Assembly (NCBI GenBank): GCA_038110535.1
Contig: JAYNJW010000008.1
Coordinates: 3,380-67,379, forward strand
DNA length: 64,000 bases
Reading direction: 5' to 3'
Source: Chordibacter sp038110535
GTDB taxonomy: Bacteria > Verrucomicrobiota > Verrucomicrobiia > Opitutales > Seribacteraceae
Position 1 is the stretch's first letter. Each line of letters starts with the position of its first letter. Shown here in pieces: positions 52,131 to 61,223 of the stretch. The notes under the pieces were generated by a model. It searched no databases, was not told the DNA's origin, and saw only the letters and a program-made list of their open reading frames with translations. A program made the position numbers and the translations under genes.

Positions 52131-52584
52131 CTTTCCTTTCCCCACCCAGGTACAAGATTTCCTCGGCAAACCGAGAGAATTGCGTGAAATCCTCGTAGAA
52201 ACTAGCGTAGCGAAGCCAGGCAATCGAATCTATGGTGCGCAAACCATGCATTACTGCATCTGCTATTGCCCTGCTGGGGAGTTCGTTATCGAACTCGTTT
52301 TCGATTCTTCGAAGAGTATCAGACAGCAGAGCATTTATTTGCTCCGCATCGATCGGACGCTTGGCAATAGCCCGCCTTAGGCTCATCGCCAATTTTGTTC
52401 GATCGAAACATTCCCGGCGATCGTCCCTTTTCACCACCGTGAGGTCCTCGTGCAGGACTTCTTCGATCGTGCTGAAACGATGACCGCAGGATTGGCACTC
52501 CCTTCTTCTACGCGTTGAAGCAACTTTGCCTGCCCGCGTTTCGAGTACCTTTAAATCAAGGGATGAACACTTGGGACACAACAT
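52111..52584 (-). CDS. nrdR: transcriptional repressor NrdR
   Basis: A 157-residue NrdR, which represses ribonucleotide reductase genes in response to dATP/ATP. The zinc ribbon CPKC...CQSCGHRFSTIEE and the following ATP-cone domain (VVKRDDRRECFDRTKLAMSL) are complete, with the usual length. No NrdR box is evident next to it. It lies 44 bases after the amidotransferase gene in the same strand run. Confidence 0.95.
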   Translation of the reverse strand: MLCPKCSSLDLKVLETRAGKVASTRRRRECQSCGHRFSTIEEVLHEDLTVVKRDDRRECFDRTKLAMSLRRAIAKRPIDAEQINALLSDTLRRIENEFDNELPSRAIADAVMHGLRTIDSIAWLRYASFYEDFTQFSRFAEEILYLGGERKGENSGG

Positions 52585-52628
52585 TATTTGCTAACGAGAA
52601 TTCCACTTACCACACACACAAAAATGTT

Positions 52629-53198
52629 CTAACAATATTTGAGGAAATTGTTCAAGACCATAATTCCACTATCTGTTGCCAATGACTCCGGATGAAATTG
52701 GACGCCCCAAACCGGTAATTCTCGGTGTCTAACCGCCATAATTTCCAGCTCATCCGTCCATGCCGTTTTCTCCAAAATGTCAGGCAAACTTTCCGGTTCG
52801 ATAACCAGTGAGTGGTAGCGGGTTGCAGCAAATGGATTGGGTAAATCCGCAAAAATGTCCCTTCCAGTATGGCGAACGGGAGAGGTTTTTCCATGCATTA
52901 ATTTTGCGGCCCGCACAATCTTTCCACCATAAGCCTGTCCGATGCACTGGTGGCCCAGGCATACCCCGAGCAGGGGTTTTTGTCCCGCCCATAACTTGAC
53001 TGCACCTAAGCTAATGCCCGCCTGATCCGGGGTGCATGGACCGGGGGATAAAACCAATCCGGCAAAAGGGCTAATATCGATATCTTCAAGCTTGGCTTGG
53101 TCGTTTCGCAAGACAGAACAACTTGCCCCTAACTCGCCAAAATACTGAACCAGGTTGTAAGTGAAGGAATCGTAATTATCAATGACGAGCAGGTTCAC
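52629..53198 (-). CDS. anthranilate/aminodeoxychorismate synthase glutaminase
   Basis: A 189-residue class I glutamine amidotransferase: LVIDNYDSFTYNLVQYFGELG, LSPGPCTPDQAG, the nucleophile in GVCLGHQCIGQA, and FHPESLATDSG with catalytic His and Glu. It supplies ammonia to TrpE (tryptophan) or PabB (folate); which one cannot be told, as no partner gene is in the window. It follows argG by 18 bases. Confidence 0.92.
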   Translation of the reverse strand: MNLLVIDNYDSFTYNLVQYFGELGASCSVLRNDQAKLEDIDISPFAGLVLSPGPCTPDQAGISLGAVKLWAGQKPLLGVCLGHQCIGQAYGGKIVRAAKLMHGKTSPVRHTGRDIFADLPNPFAATRYHSLVIEPESLPDILEKTAWTDELEIMAVRHRELPVWGVQFHPESLATDSGIMVLNNFLKYC

Positions 53199-53216
53199 AA
53201 AAAGATTTTGTTATAC

Positions 53217-54443
53217 TTAGGATCCTTGGTAGCCCTGTTTGCGTGCTCTTTCCATAAGTCGTAAACCGTTTAATCGTATAAATCCTCCCGCGTCTTCTGG
53301 TCGGTAATCTGACTGGTCCCCCTCCATCGAAGCTACCGCGGTGTCGTAGAGGGAGAATTCCGATTTTCTACCAACGGTGGTAATATTGCCCTTGTATAAT
53401 TTCAACCGTACCGTACCACTCACTTTTTTCTGACTTTGATCAATGAATGCCTGAAGTGCCTCACGCTCTGGAGCAAACCAAAATCCATAATAAATCAATT
53501 CGGCATAGCGGGGAATTAAGGAATCTCGCAAATGCATCAGATCCCGGTCCATGGTCAGGGTTTCTAGCTGGCGGTGTCCATGTAACAATATGGTTCCTCC
53601 GGGAGTTTCATAAACGCCACGGCTTTTCATTCCGACAAATCGATTTTCCACCAAATCAACCCGGCCGATGCCATGTTTTCCGGCAATGGTGTTCAATGCC
53701 CGGATGATTTCAGCCGGATTTCCCGGTTTCCCATCGATTGCCACACAGTTGCCTTCTTCAAATGTAAGCTCAAGGTATTGCGGGTCATCCGGAGCCAATA
53801 TGGGATCGGTGGTTAATTTAAACATCGATCGGTTCTCCGGCGTGGTCGGGTCAAACCATGGGTCTTCCAGAATGCCTGCCTCGTAGGAAATGTGCCATAA
53901 ATTTCTGTCCATTGAGTAGGGTTTGGATGAGCTTGCCTCGACCTCAATCCCATGTTCGCGGCAATATTCGATCATTTCAGTGCGGCCCGGGAATCGTTCG
54001 CGAAAAGAAGGATCACGCCAGGGGGCAAGAATCTTCAGGTCTGGAGCAAGGGCAGAAAAAGTAAGTTCAAAGCGGCATTGATCGTTTCCTTTGCCGGTTG
54101 CTCCGTGGGCCACCGTATCGGCATTAAATTGCCGGGCTATCTCAATTTGTGCCTTGGCGATAAGGGGACGGGCAATAGAGGTTCCCAACAAGTATTGGCT
54201 CTCATAGACGGCATTACCCCGTGCCATGGGGTAGATGAAGTCGCGGGCGAATTCATCCACCAAATCAAGGGTGCGGTGGGCTTGTGCGCCTGTAGCCATG
54301 GCTTTTTCTTCCAACCCATCCAACTCTTCCTCCTGGCCAACATCTGCACAATAGGTGATAACTTCTGCCCCATGATGGTGGGCAAACCAGTGAACAAGGA
54401 CGGAGGTGTCAAGACCTCCAGAATAGGCGAGGATTAATTTCAT
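53217..54443 (-). CDS. argG: argininosuccinate synthase
   Basis: A 408-residue ArgG that joins citrulline and aspartate using ATP. The PP-loop LAYSGGLDTSVLV at the start, HGATGKGNDQCRFE and SSKPYSMDRNLWH are conserved. It starts 4 bases after argF. Standard length. Confidence 0.96.
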   Translation of the reverse strand: MKLILAYSGGLDTSVLVHWFAHHHGAEVITYCADVGQEEELDGLEEKAMATGAQAHRTLDLVDEFARDFIYPMARGNAVYESQYLLGTSIARPLIAKAQIEIARQFNADTVAHGATGKGNDQCRFELTFSALAPDLKILAPWRDPSFRERFPGRTEMIEYCREHGIEVEASSSKPYSMDRNLWHISYEAGILEDPWFDPTTPENRSMFKLTTDPILAPDDPQYLELTFEEGNCVAIDGKPGNPAEIIRALNTIAGKHGIGRVDLVENRFVGMKSRGVYETPGGTILLHGHRQLETLTMDRDLMHLRDSLIPRYAELIYYGFWFAPEREALQAFIDQSQKKVSGTVRLKLYKGNITTVGRKSEFSLYDTAVASMEGDQSDYRPEDAGGFIRLNGLRLMERARKQGYQGS

Positions 54444-54447
54444 TTGA

Positions 54448-55392
54448 TCAGGAATTGAGATGGGATAAAGCCGCTAGAATGGCCTTTTGCATATGCAGAC
54501 GATTTTCGGCTTGGTCAAAAAGAATCGCCCGATCGGAATCTAAAACAGACTGGGAAACCTCTTCCCCTGGATGAGCAGGCATACAATGCATAAAGAGACA
54601 TTGCTCTTTTGCCTGAACGAATAAGGCATCATTTACCTGGTAGGGTTTCATCGATTCTAACCGGTCTTTACTGTCTTCCTCGCAACCCATGCTGACCCAT
54701 ACATCCGTGTAGATTACATCTGCATCTTTAGCCCCTTGTTCGGGATCGGAACTGAAAGACCAAGTAGGTCTAAGATGGTTTTTTTTGAGCAGTTGCTGGA
54801 TTTCCTTGCCGGGGGGGTAGGAGTCTGGTCCGCAAAGTGAAATTTCCAGATCAAACATGGCTCCTGCCAGAATCCATGAGTTTGCCATGTTGCAGGATGT
54901 GTCGCCGAAGAAAGCCAATTTTTTACCTCGTAATGCCTCAAATGGGTTGGGCCCAGTACCCATTTTTTCAAGCAGGGTCATACAATCAGCGTAGATTTGA
55001 CAAGGGTGCAAAAGATCGGTCAGGGCATTGACCACAGGCACGGACGCATGCCGGGCAAATTCTTCGATTATGTCATGGCCATGTGCACGGATAATTAATC
55101 CATCCAAAAACCGGGAAAGAACTTTGGCCGTATCCGCAACACTCTCTCCTCTGCCGATTTGTGTGCTCGATTGATCGAGGATTAAGGGGTTTCCACCAAG
55201 CTCCCGAATGCCTACTTCAAAGGATACCCGGGTGCGGGTGCTTTGTTTGTAAAACATCATTCCCCAGTTTTGCCCGCCAAGGTCCTGAGTGGGGCGTTGG
55301 GCACGAGCAGACTTCAATTCATATGCGGAGGCAAATATTCTGATCACCTCCTCTTTTGAAAAATTATTTTCCTGCAAAAAGTGTCTCATCAT
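54448..55392 (-). CDS. argF: ornithine carbamoyltransferase
   Basis: A 314-residue OTCase making citrulline from ornithine and carbamoyl phosphate. The carbamoyl-phosphate loop KQSTRTRVSFEVG, TDVWVSMG and the HCMPAHPGEEVS segment (ornithine/Cys loop, usually HCLP) are present. It begins 8 bases after argD. Confidence 0.95.
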   Translation of the reverse strand: MMRHFLQENNFSKEEVIRIFASAYELKSARAQRPTQDLGGQNWGMMFYKQSTRTRVSFEVGIRELGGNPLILDQSSTQIGRGESVADTAKVLSRFLDGLIIRAHGHDIIEEFARHASVPVVNALTDLLHPCQIYADCMTLLEKMGTGPNPFEALRGKKLAFFGDTSCNMANSWILAGAMFDLEISLCGPDSYPPGKEIQQLLKKNHLRPTWSFSSDPEQGAKDADVIYTDVWVSMGCEEDSKDRLESMKPYQVNDALFVQAKEQCLFMHCMPAHPGEEVSQSVLDSDRAILFDQAENRLHMQKAILAALSHLNS

Positions 55393-55400
55393 TTATAGGT

Positions 55401-56585
55401 TTAACGGTCAATTTTGGAAAGTCCTGAATGTAAAATTTCTAAGCTTTGGGCAATCTCCTCCTCTTTTACGGTCAAAGGGGGAAGCAGGCGCAAGGTTTGG
55501 CCCGCAGCTCCAACGGTTAGCAAACCGTTGACACGCAGTAAGGCAATAAGTTCTGCTGGCTCATAAGCGAGCTGGATTCCGAGCATCAATCCCCGGCCCC
55601 GAATCTCAACAATAGATTCCGGAAACTCACTGGCAAGGAGTTGCAATCCCTGCTCCAGAAGACTGCCCATTTGCTGGGCCCGCAGGATCAGGTTTTCATT
55701 TTCAATAGCATCAAGTACGGCATGAGCAGCGGAACAGGCGAGGGGGGATCCTCCAAAAGTTGTACCATGACTACCTGGGGTAAAGAGAGAGGAATATTTC
55801 TCGCAAACCCAGATTGCACCGATCGGGAAGCCCCCTCCGAGCCCTTTGGCCATGGCAATGGCGTGTGGCTGAGTTGCCGATTTTTGATACCCCAAAAATT
55901 CTCCTGTTCTTGCCACACCCGCCTGGACTTCGTCCATCAAAAAAAGTAAGTTATGCTGGTTGCATATATCTTGGACGCCCTTAAGAAATTCATTACTGGC
56001 CACATGCAGACCTCCTTCGCCCTGGATAGATTCAAGCAGAATGGCAGCGGTCTGCTCATCAATGGCTTTTTCGAAATCGGCCAAATCATTTAATGTGCAA
56101 AAAACAAACCCGGGAAGAAGCGGTTCAAAACCCTGGCGGTATTTGTTGGATTGTGTAGCAGATAGTGCACCGAGGGTCCGCCCATGAAATCCGTTATTGG
56201 CAACGAGAATTTTTGTCCGCTTGGGTGAGTTCTGATTTCCATGCAGTCTGGACAGTTTGATCAATGCTTCGTTGGCTTCTGCTCCGCTGTTACAAAACAA
56301 AATCTTCCCCGCTCCAATTTTCTCGACCAATCTTTCCGCCAACCTGACTTGCTCAGGAATGGAAAACAAGTTTGAGCAGTGAGCGAGTTTGCCTGTTTGT
56401 TCTTGCACCTGTTTTACCCATTCTGGATGGCTGTGCCCGAGGTTGGTTACTGCAATGCCAGAAGTGAAGTCCAAATACTCTTTCCCCTGGGTATCCCACA
56501 GTTTGGTCCCCTGGCCCCGTACAATCTCAATCGCAGGGGGTGCATAATTTGAGAGTAAGAAAGACTGATGCCGTTTGAGATCCAT
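55401..56585 (-). CDS. argD: acetylornithine aminotransferase
   Basis: A PLP-dependent class III aminotransferase (394 residues) converting N-acetylglutamate semialdehyde to N-acetylornithine. SGAEANEALIKLSR, DEVQAGVARTGEF, PLP-lysine motif AMAKGLGGGFPIGA and GTTFGGSPLACSAA are present. ATG 56585 is chosen; a TTG 6 bases earlier overlaps the argB stop. Might also act in lysine synthesis. Confidence 0.94.
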   Translation of the reverse strand: MDLKRHQSFLLSNYAPPAIEIVRGQGTKLWDTQGKEYLDFTSGIAVTNLGHSHPEWVKQVQEQTGKLAHCSNLFSIPEQVRLAERLVEKIGAGKILFCNSGAEANEALIKLSRLHGNQNSPKRTKILVANNGFHGRTLGALSATQSNKYRQGFEPLLPGFVFCTLNDLADFEKAIDEQTAAILLESIQGEGGLHVASNEFLKGVQDICNQHNLLFLMDEVQAGVARTGEFLGYQKSATQPHAIAMAKGLGGGFPIGAIWVCEKYSSLFTPGSHGTTFGGSPLACSAAHAVLDAIENENLILRAQQMGSLLEQGLQLLASEFPESIVEIRGRGLMLGIQLAYEPAELIALLRVNGLLTVGAAGQTLRLLPPLTVKEEEIAQSLEILHSGLSKIDR

Positions 56586-56587
56586 AA

Positions 56588-57457
56588 TCAAGCGTGCACA
56601 ATTTCGGTGCCGATGCCCTGATCGGTGAAAATTTCTAATAAGATACTGTGAGGCATCCGTCCATCAATGAAGTGCACCCGGTTGACTCCGGCTTTCAAGG
56701 CCTCCACCGCACTGTTGACCTTTGGTAACATACCGGCGGCAATCACTCCATTTTCTTTAAGCGGTTCCACTTCGTTAACTGCAAGACTGGAGAGTAAGGA
56801 GGACGGATCGGCGGGTTCCCTGAGTAATCCTGGGACATCAGATAAATAAACCAGCCTGCGGGCACCCAGTGCAATCGCAACCTTGGAAGCCACATTGTCT
56901 GCATTCACATTAAAGCAGATGCCTGCATCATCGGAGGCCGTGGATGAGAGAATGGGCATTTGACCATTCTCGAGAGCCTGTAGAATTGGGTCAACCTGCA
57001 CTTGGGTAACTTGACCCACATAACCCAAGTCATGGATTCCCTGTAGTTTTTCGCAGAGTAAAACCTCTTTGCCTGGGAATCTCTGTACCTCGCAGTCATG
57101 GGAAGACACAAATTGAGCCACTTCACGATTTACCTGATCGTTGAGAACAGTATCCACTGCGTCCATAGTCTGTTCATCGGTAACCCGCAGACCATCCAAA
57201 AATTGTGCCTGGATGCCGCGTTTCTCGAGTTCTTTGGTAATGGCCTTTCCGCCTCCGTGCACCACGACCACTTTGATGCCCACAAAATGAAGAAAGACCA
57301 AGTCTTTGGCCACCCCGGCCCGAACTTCTGGATCGGGAGAATCCATAAAGCTACCCCCGTATTTAACCACGAAAATGGAGCCCCGAAACCGCCTCACATA
57401 GGGAAGGGCCTCCATGAGGATGCGTGCTTTGGCCTGACTTTCCTCGAATTCAATCAT
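56588..57457 (-). CDS. argB: acetylglutamate kinase
   Basis: A 289-residue N-acetylglutamate kinase. FVVKYGGSFMD, VVVHGGGKAI and the C-terminal GGMLPK-like AAGMLPKVNSAVEAL motif are present. The N-terminal helix (about residues 1-25) is of the kind found in arginine-inhibited hexameric NAGKs. It lies 6 bases after argJ. Confidence 0.95.
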   Translation of the reverse strand: MIEFEESQAKARILMEALPYVRRFRGSIFVVKYGGSFMDSPDPEVRAGVAKDLVFLHFVGIKVVVVHGGGKAITKELEKRGIQAQFLDGLRVTDEQTMDAVDTVLNDQVNREVAQFVSSHDCEVQRFPGKEVLLCEKLQGIHDLGYVGQVTQVQVDPILQALENGQMPILSSTASDDAGICFNVNADNVASKVAIALGARRLVYLSDVPGLLREPADPSSLLSSLAVNEVEPLKENGVIAAGMLPKVNSAVEALKAGVNRVHFIDGRMPHSILLEIFTDQGIGTEIVHA

Positions 57458-57463
57458 CTGTGC

Positions 57464-58684
57464 TTACTCGCTCTTGTTGTAGTTAACATATTCTTCACTT
57501 AGGTCATTGGACCAAAGGATTGCCGATCCATTGCCCTGGTTAAGGTTAATGGAAATCACAAATGCTTTTTGGGAAACGATCTCCTTCCATTTAGCTTTGT
57601 TCATGGGCAATGGTTTACCCCTTTCGACTGCAGGAACATCGTTGTAGGACAGGTCAAGAAGATCGAAATCGATGCCTGCTTTAGCATAACCAGCCGCGTC
57701 CACTATTCTTCCCCAATTTGGATCGGATCCATACCAGGAAGATTTTACCAGCAAAGAATTTGCAATGCACCGGGCAACTTTTTCTGCAGCTTCATCGTTG
57801 GCTGCACCTTCAATTTGCAACTCAACAAATTTGGTAACTTTTTCTCCATCGGTCACACATTTGCGGGCGAGGGTAGTGCAAACCTGAATAACCGCTTCTT
57901 CAAAAGCGGACCTGATTTCATGGGATTCTTGTTCCACATTCACCCGCGAAAATCCATTGGCCAAAAAGAGCACCGAGTCATTCGTGCTCATGTCCCCATC
58001 TATGGTCATCCGGTTAAATGATTGGTTTACTGCTTTGGTCAGGCATTTCTTAAGAAAGGCTGACGATACTGCAGCATCCGTAGTAAGAAATGCGAGCATG
58101 GTTGCCATATCCGGTTGAATCATCCCAGCTCCTTTTACGGTTCCACCAATGGTGATCTTTCCCGCAGAAGTGTCGATCTGGGCAGAGCAGGATTTGGTGC
58201 AGGTATCGGAAGTAAGAATGGCCTCCTGAAAGGCCTTGCCTCCATCGAGTTCATCCAAGGTGTCCTGACAGGCATGAGCAATGCCAACAGTGATACGGCT
58301 CATGGGTAATTGGACTCCAATTCTTCCAGTCGAGCAAACGAGAATTTCACGGGAATGAACTTGCAAATGTCTGGCAGTCTCAGCTGCCATTTTGGCACAG
58401 TCCAAATCGCCTTGTTTTCCAGTGCATGCATTTGCATTTCCACTGTTGGCAACCACTCCATGAAAAATTTGCTTGGGATCACTGAGCAACTCCATGCAGT
58501 ATCGTACCGGAGATGCTTTTACATCGTTGCTGGTAAAAGTCCCTGCAGCAGTGCAGGGCCGTTGGGAATAGATTACTCCCAGGTCCAGTTTTCCATTATT
58601 TTTGCCCATAATGTTGCTAGCTACACCGGAGGCAAAAAAGCCCTTGGGTTCAGTTACTCCATCGCAATCTAGAAAAAACTTCAT
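57464..58684 (-). CDS. argJ: bifunctional ornithine acetyltransferase/N-acetylglutamate synthase
   Basis: A 406-residue ArgJ, which recycles the acetyl group from acetylornithine to glutamate. The self-cleavage site is in GAGMIQPDMATMLAFLTTD (Thr nucleophile). Presence of argJ explains why no argA or argE is in the cluster. ATGA overlap with argC. Confidence 0.95.
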   Translation of the reverse strand: MKFFLDCDGVTEPKGFFASGVASNIMGKNNGKLDLGVIYSQRPCTAAGTFTSNDVKASPVRYCMELLSDPKQIFHGVVANSGNANACTGKQGDLDCAKMAAETARHLQVHSREILVCSTGRIGVQLPMSRITVGIAHACQDTLDELDGGKAFQEAILTSDTCTKSCSAQIDTSAGKITIGGTVKGAGMIQPDMATMLAFLTTDAAVSSAFLKKCLTKAVNQSFNRMTIDGDMSTNDSVLFLANGFSRVNVEQESHEIRSAFEEAVIQVCTTLARKCVTDGEKVTKFVELQIEGAANDEAAEKVARCIANSLLVKSSWYGSDPNWGRIVDAAGYAKAGIDFDLLDLSYNDVPAVERGKPLPMNKAKWKEIVSQKAFVISINLNQGNGSAILWSNDLSEEYVNYNKSE

Positions 58685-59706
58685 AGCAATCCACAGTCCT
58701 CACTATATCCATTGCAAAGATTCATCGACTGTATGGCTTGTCCGCCTGCACCCTTGATCAAGTTATCTTCTGCGGAGCAAATGATGTAGCGGTAGGTCCG
58801 CTTGTCTTCTTGAACCGCTAGATCAATCCTGTTTGTTCCGACTACCCGTCCGGTCTCCGGCAGGTCTCCGTCGTTGAGGACTTGCACGAAAGGCCTTTGC
58901 GAGTACGAATTTTCCCAACATTCCCTGATCGCATTGGCATGGAACGAATTTTTGGGCTTTACCGAGATGGTCGAACAAAGACCGCGGTTCATTGGGCCAA
59001 GATGCGGGACAAAAGACAAGACAACCGGCTCTCCCGCAAAATGGGTCAACTGTTCTTCCATTTCCGACAGATGCCGGTGCTTGGGCAGTCCATAGGGTCC
59101 TGCACTCTCATTTCTTTCACAAAAGAGCAATCGCTCGGAAGCATTTTTGCCCGCTCCGCTTATTCCGCTAATGGAATTTATGACAATTTCTGATTTTTCG
59201 ATAAGATCATGCTTAAGCAGGGGGGCAAGGGGAACGATCACACTGGTTGGGTAACACCCTGGTGATGCAATAAGAGAGGACTTTTCCCAGCTAAGATCGT
59301 GCAGTTCGGGAAGCCCATACTGGGCTAAGGGTAACCAATGTGGGGCAGGGTGCTTGCCTCCGTAAAATTCCTCATAGATTGCAGGGTTATCCAGCCTGAA
59401 ATCTGCAGATAAATCGATAATTTTTTTCCCCGCATCCAACAGAGGAATGGCATATTCTGCAGCTGTTCCATGAGGGAGAGCTAAGAAAAATAACTCGATT
59501 TCTGATTGTACTAACTCCTCGATACTAGGGCTGATAAACGATTTGTTTTGTCCACGCCTGCCCACTTTCGGAATGATTGCGGAAAGAGGTTGGCCCGCAT
59601 TTGCCCTCGAGGTTACAGTACATAATTCTATTTCGGGATGCCCGATCAGTAAGGAAACAAGCTCTTGTCCAGTATATCCGGACGCACCAACTATGCCTAC
59701 TTTCAT
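58681..59706 (-). CDS. argC: N-acetyl-gamma-glutamyl-phosphate reductase
   Basis: A 341-residue ArgC. Rossmann start VGIVGASGYTGQELV, catalytic Cys in ASPGCYPTSV and the HRHLSEMEEQL region are intact. First gene of the arg operon; a TATAAT (minus strand, 59731-59736) lies 25 bases before the start, directly after the rpsI terminator, and could be its -10, though the -35 match is poor. Confidence 0.95.
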   Translation of the reverse strand: MKVGIVGASGYTGQELVSLLIGHPEIELCTVTSRANAGQPLSAIIPKVGRRGQNKSFISPSIEELVQSEIELFFLALPHGTAAEYAIPLLDAGKKIIDLSADFRLDNPAIYEEFYGGKHPAPHWLPLAQYGLPELHDLSWEKSSLIASPGCYPTSVIVPLAPLLKHDLIEKSEIVINSISGISGAGKNASERLLFCERNESAGPYGLPKHRHLSEMEEQLTHFAGEPVVLSFVPHLGPMNRGLCSTISVKPKNSFHANAIRECWENSYSQRPFVQVLNDGDLPETGRVVGTNRIDLAVQEDKRTYRYIICSAEDNLIKGAGGQAIQSMNLCNGYSEDCGLL

Positions 59707-59731
59707 GATGAAAAAATTTTGTTGTGGAACA

Positions 59732-59772
59732 TTATAAAAAACAAACCCCCCGGTTGGAGTTCCGAGGGGTTG
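59732..59772 (-). terminator. rho-independent terminator after rpsI
   Basis: Read on the minus strand: AACCCCTCGG, an 8-base loop, CCGGGGGGTT, then TGTTTTTTA. The GC-rich stem with T-run lies about 30 bases past the rpsI stop and separates the ribosomal operon from the arg operon. Confidence 0.85.
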
Positions 59773-59799
59773 AATAAAAGGTGACTAAAATTTGAGTGA

Positions 59800-60204
59800 T
59801 TATCGTTTAGAAAATTGAAACCTTTTACGAGCCCCGGGACGACCAGCTTTTTTACGCTCGATTTTACGGGGGTCTCGTCGGAGATGACCCGCTTTTTTGA
59901 GAGGAGAGCGTAGGTCGGCATCCATTTTTTCGAGTGCACGGGATAATCCGTGACGGATCGCACCCGATTGTCCGGTGCCGCCACCACCGCGAACATTGAC
60001 AGAAACATCTAGCTTACCATTTTTCTCAACGCAGACCAAGGGCCCAATGACCGCTTTTTTCTGTTGTTCAGTGGAACAGTAATCATCGATGTCGCGATTG
60101 TTAATCGTGATGGATCCTGAACCTGGGCGTATACGAACCCGGGCAGTGCTTGTTTTCCTGCGACCTGTGGCAATAAAATCTTGGTTTTTAGCTTTGGCAC
60201 TCAT
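59800..60204 (-). CDS. rpsI: 30S ribosomal protein S9
   Basis: A 134-residue S9. ATGRRKTSTARVRI, VNVRGGGGTGQSGAIRHGLSRAL and the C-terminal RKKAGRPGARKRFQFSKR are conserved; the terminal KR reaches the P-site tRNA. It follows rplM by 14 bases, the universal L13-S9 pair. Confidence 0.97.
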   Translation of the reverse strand: MSAKAKNQDFIATGRRKTSTARVRIRPGSGSITINNRDIDDYCSTEQQKKAVIGPLVCVEKNGKLDVSVNVRGGGGTGQSGAIRHGLSRALEKMDADLRSPLKKAGHLRRDPRKIERKKAGRPGARKRFQFSKR

Positions 60205-60218
60205 GTTGTGTAAAGGAA

Positions 60219-60647
60219 TTAAGAAAGAAGAGGGGAGGGTTGTTGGGCGGAGTGAGGGTGTTCTTCGCCCGCAAAAACACGTAGCCTGGTCAGCATACCA
60301 CTGGAAAGCTTATTTTTGGGCAACATGCCTTTGACTGCATTTGTAATGATAAATTCAGGACGGTTTTCACGAAAATCTGCAACCGTACGGTACTTTTCAT
60401 TTCCCATGTACCCAGAGTAAAACATATACTGTTTTTGTTCCTCCTTAGAACCGGTCAATTTAACTTTGTCGGCATTGATAACCACGACATAATCCCCCGT
60501 GTCCACATGGGGAGTATAAGTGGGCTTATTGCGACCTCTAAGTGCATTGGCAATCTGAACGGCTAAGCGTCCAAGAATTTGGCCGGAAGCATCTACGATC
60601 TTCCAGTCGTGGGTAACGGATTCCTTTTTGGCCAGGGTAGTCTTCAT
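60219..60647 (-). CDS. rplM: 50S ribosomal protein L13
   Basis: A 142-residue L13: DWKIVDASGQILGRLAVQIA, YTPHVDTGDYVVVINADKV, KGMLPKNKLSSGMLTRLRV. A TTGACG about 50 bases upstream is a possible -35 of the L13-S9 operon, but no clear -10 follows at normal spacing. Confidence 0.97.
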   Translation of the reverse strand: MKTTLAKKESVTHDWKIVDASGQILGRLAVQIANALRGRNKPTYTPHVDTGDYVVVINADKVKLTGSKEEQKQYMFYSGYMGNEKYRTVADFRENRPEFIITNAVKGMLPKNKLSSGMLTRLRVFAGEEHPHSAQQPSPLLS

Positions 60648-60734
60648 CGAAAATTAAGTAAAAAGGAATAAAATGAATTATTTCGAGTTGTTCGTCAACC
60701 GAACAATCAATCAAATGTATGGATTGAGAGGGTT

Positions 60735-61145
60735 TTAAAATTGACCGGTCCCGAGGTCGGCAAGGGTTTGATCGTAAAACTTACTCCCGTAGCCCATGAC
60801 CCGATCGGTGTTGTCAAAGACCACTGGCATATATTTCTTCTCGACATCCTTATCAGAAAGGACCCCCTCATTTCCGCCTTTGCGGATTTTGTAGAACCAA
60901 ACGCTACCCCAGTCGTAACCTTCCAAGTAATTGGCAACGCCTGCCAAGTTGGAAACTTGGTTCTTGGTCATTCCTATGGAAAGTGCCATTAGATTTTCAA
61001 CATTTTTGCCAACTGCAGCATCGGCATCTTCGAAGGGACTTCCGCCGCCACGAGAGATTCCAGCAGAACCTTTAAAGCAACCAGCTAAAATAATAAGGCA
61101 GGAAAGGCATCCTATGGTCAACAATTTCTGAGTTATCCTCATCAT
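60735..61145 (-). CDS. lipoprotein with BamE/SmpA-like domain
   Basis: A 136-residue lipoprotein: signal and lipobox IILAGC (Cys23). Residues about 52-115 read LSIGMTKNQVSNLAGVANY ... WFYKIRKGG ... VVFDNTDRVMGYG, the pattern of the SmpA/OmlA (BamE) fold, where a GMT(k)xxV helix is followed by a beta sheet. BamE itself is part of the outer-membrane barrel assembly complex; other members are generic. It lies between htpG and rplM. Confidence 0.72.
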   Translation of the reverse strand: MMRITQKLLTIGCLSCLIILAGCFKGSAGISRGGGSPFEDADAAVGKNVENLMALSIGMTKNQVSNLAGVANYLEGYDWGSVWFYKIRKGGNEGVLSDKDVEKKYMPVVFDNTDRVMGYGSKFYDQTLADLGTGQF

Positions 61146-61223
61146 GAGTATATCTTTTACCCCAACACGATCAAGTGGGGCAATCCCAATTTGAACTGGG
61201 AGTAATAGATTTTAAAAAAAGTT

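Noticed and set aside
61146..61223. Two hairpins (CCCCA/TGGGG and TCCCA/TGGGA) after htpG as terminators
   Set aside because: Stems are only 5 bp with long loops and no T-run on the minus strand; not strong enough to call.
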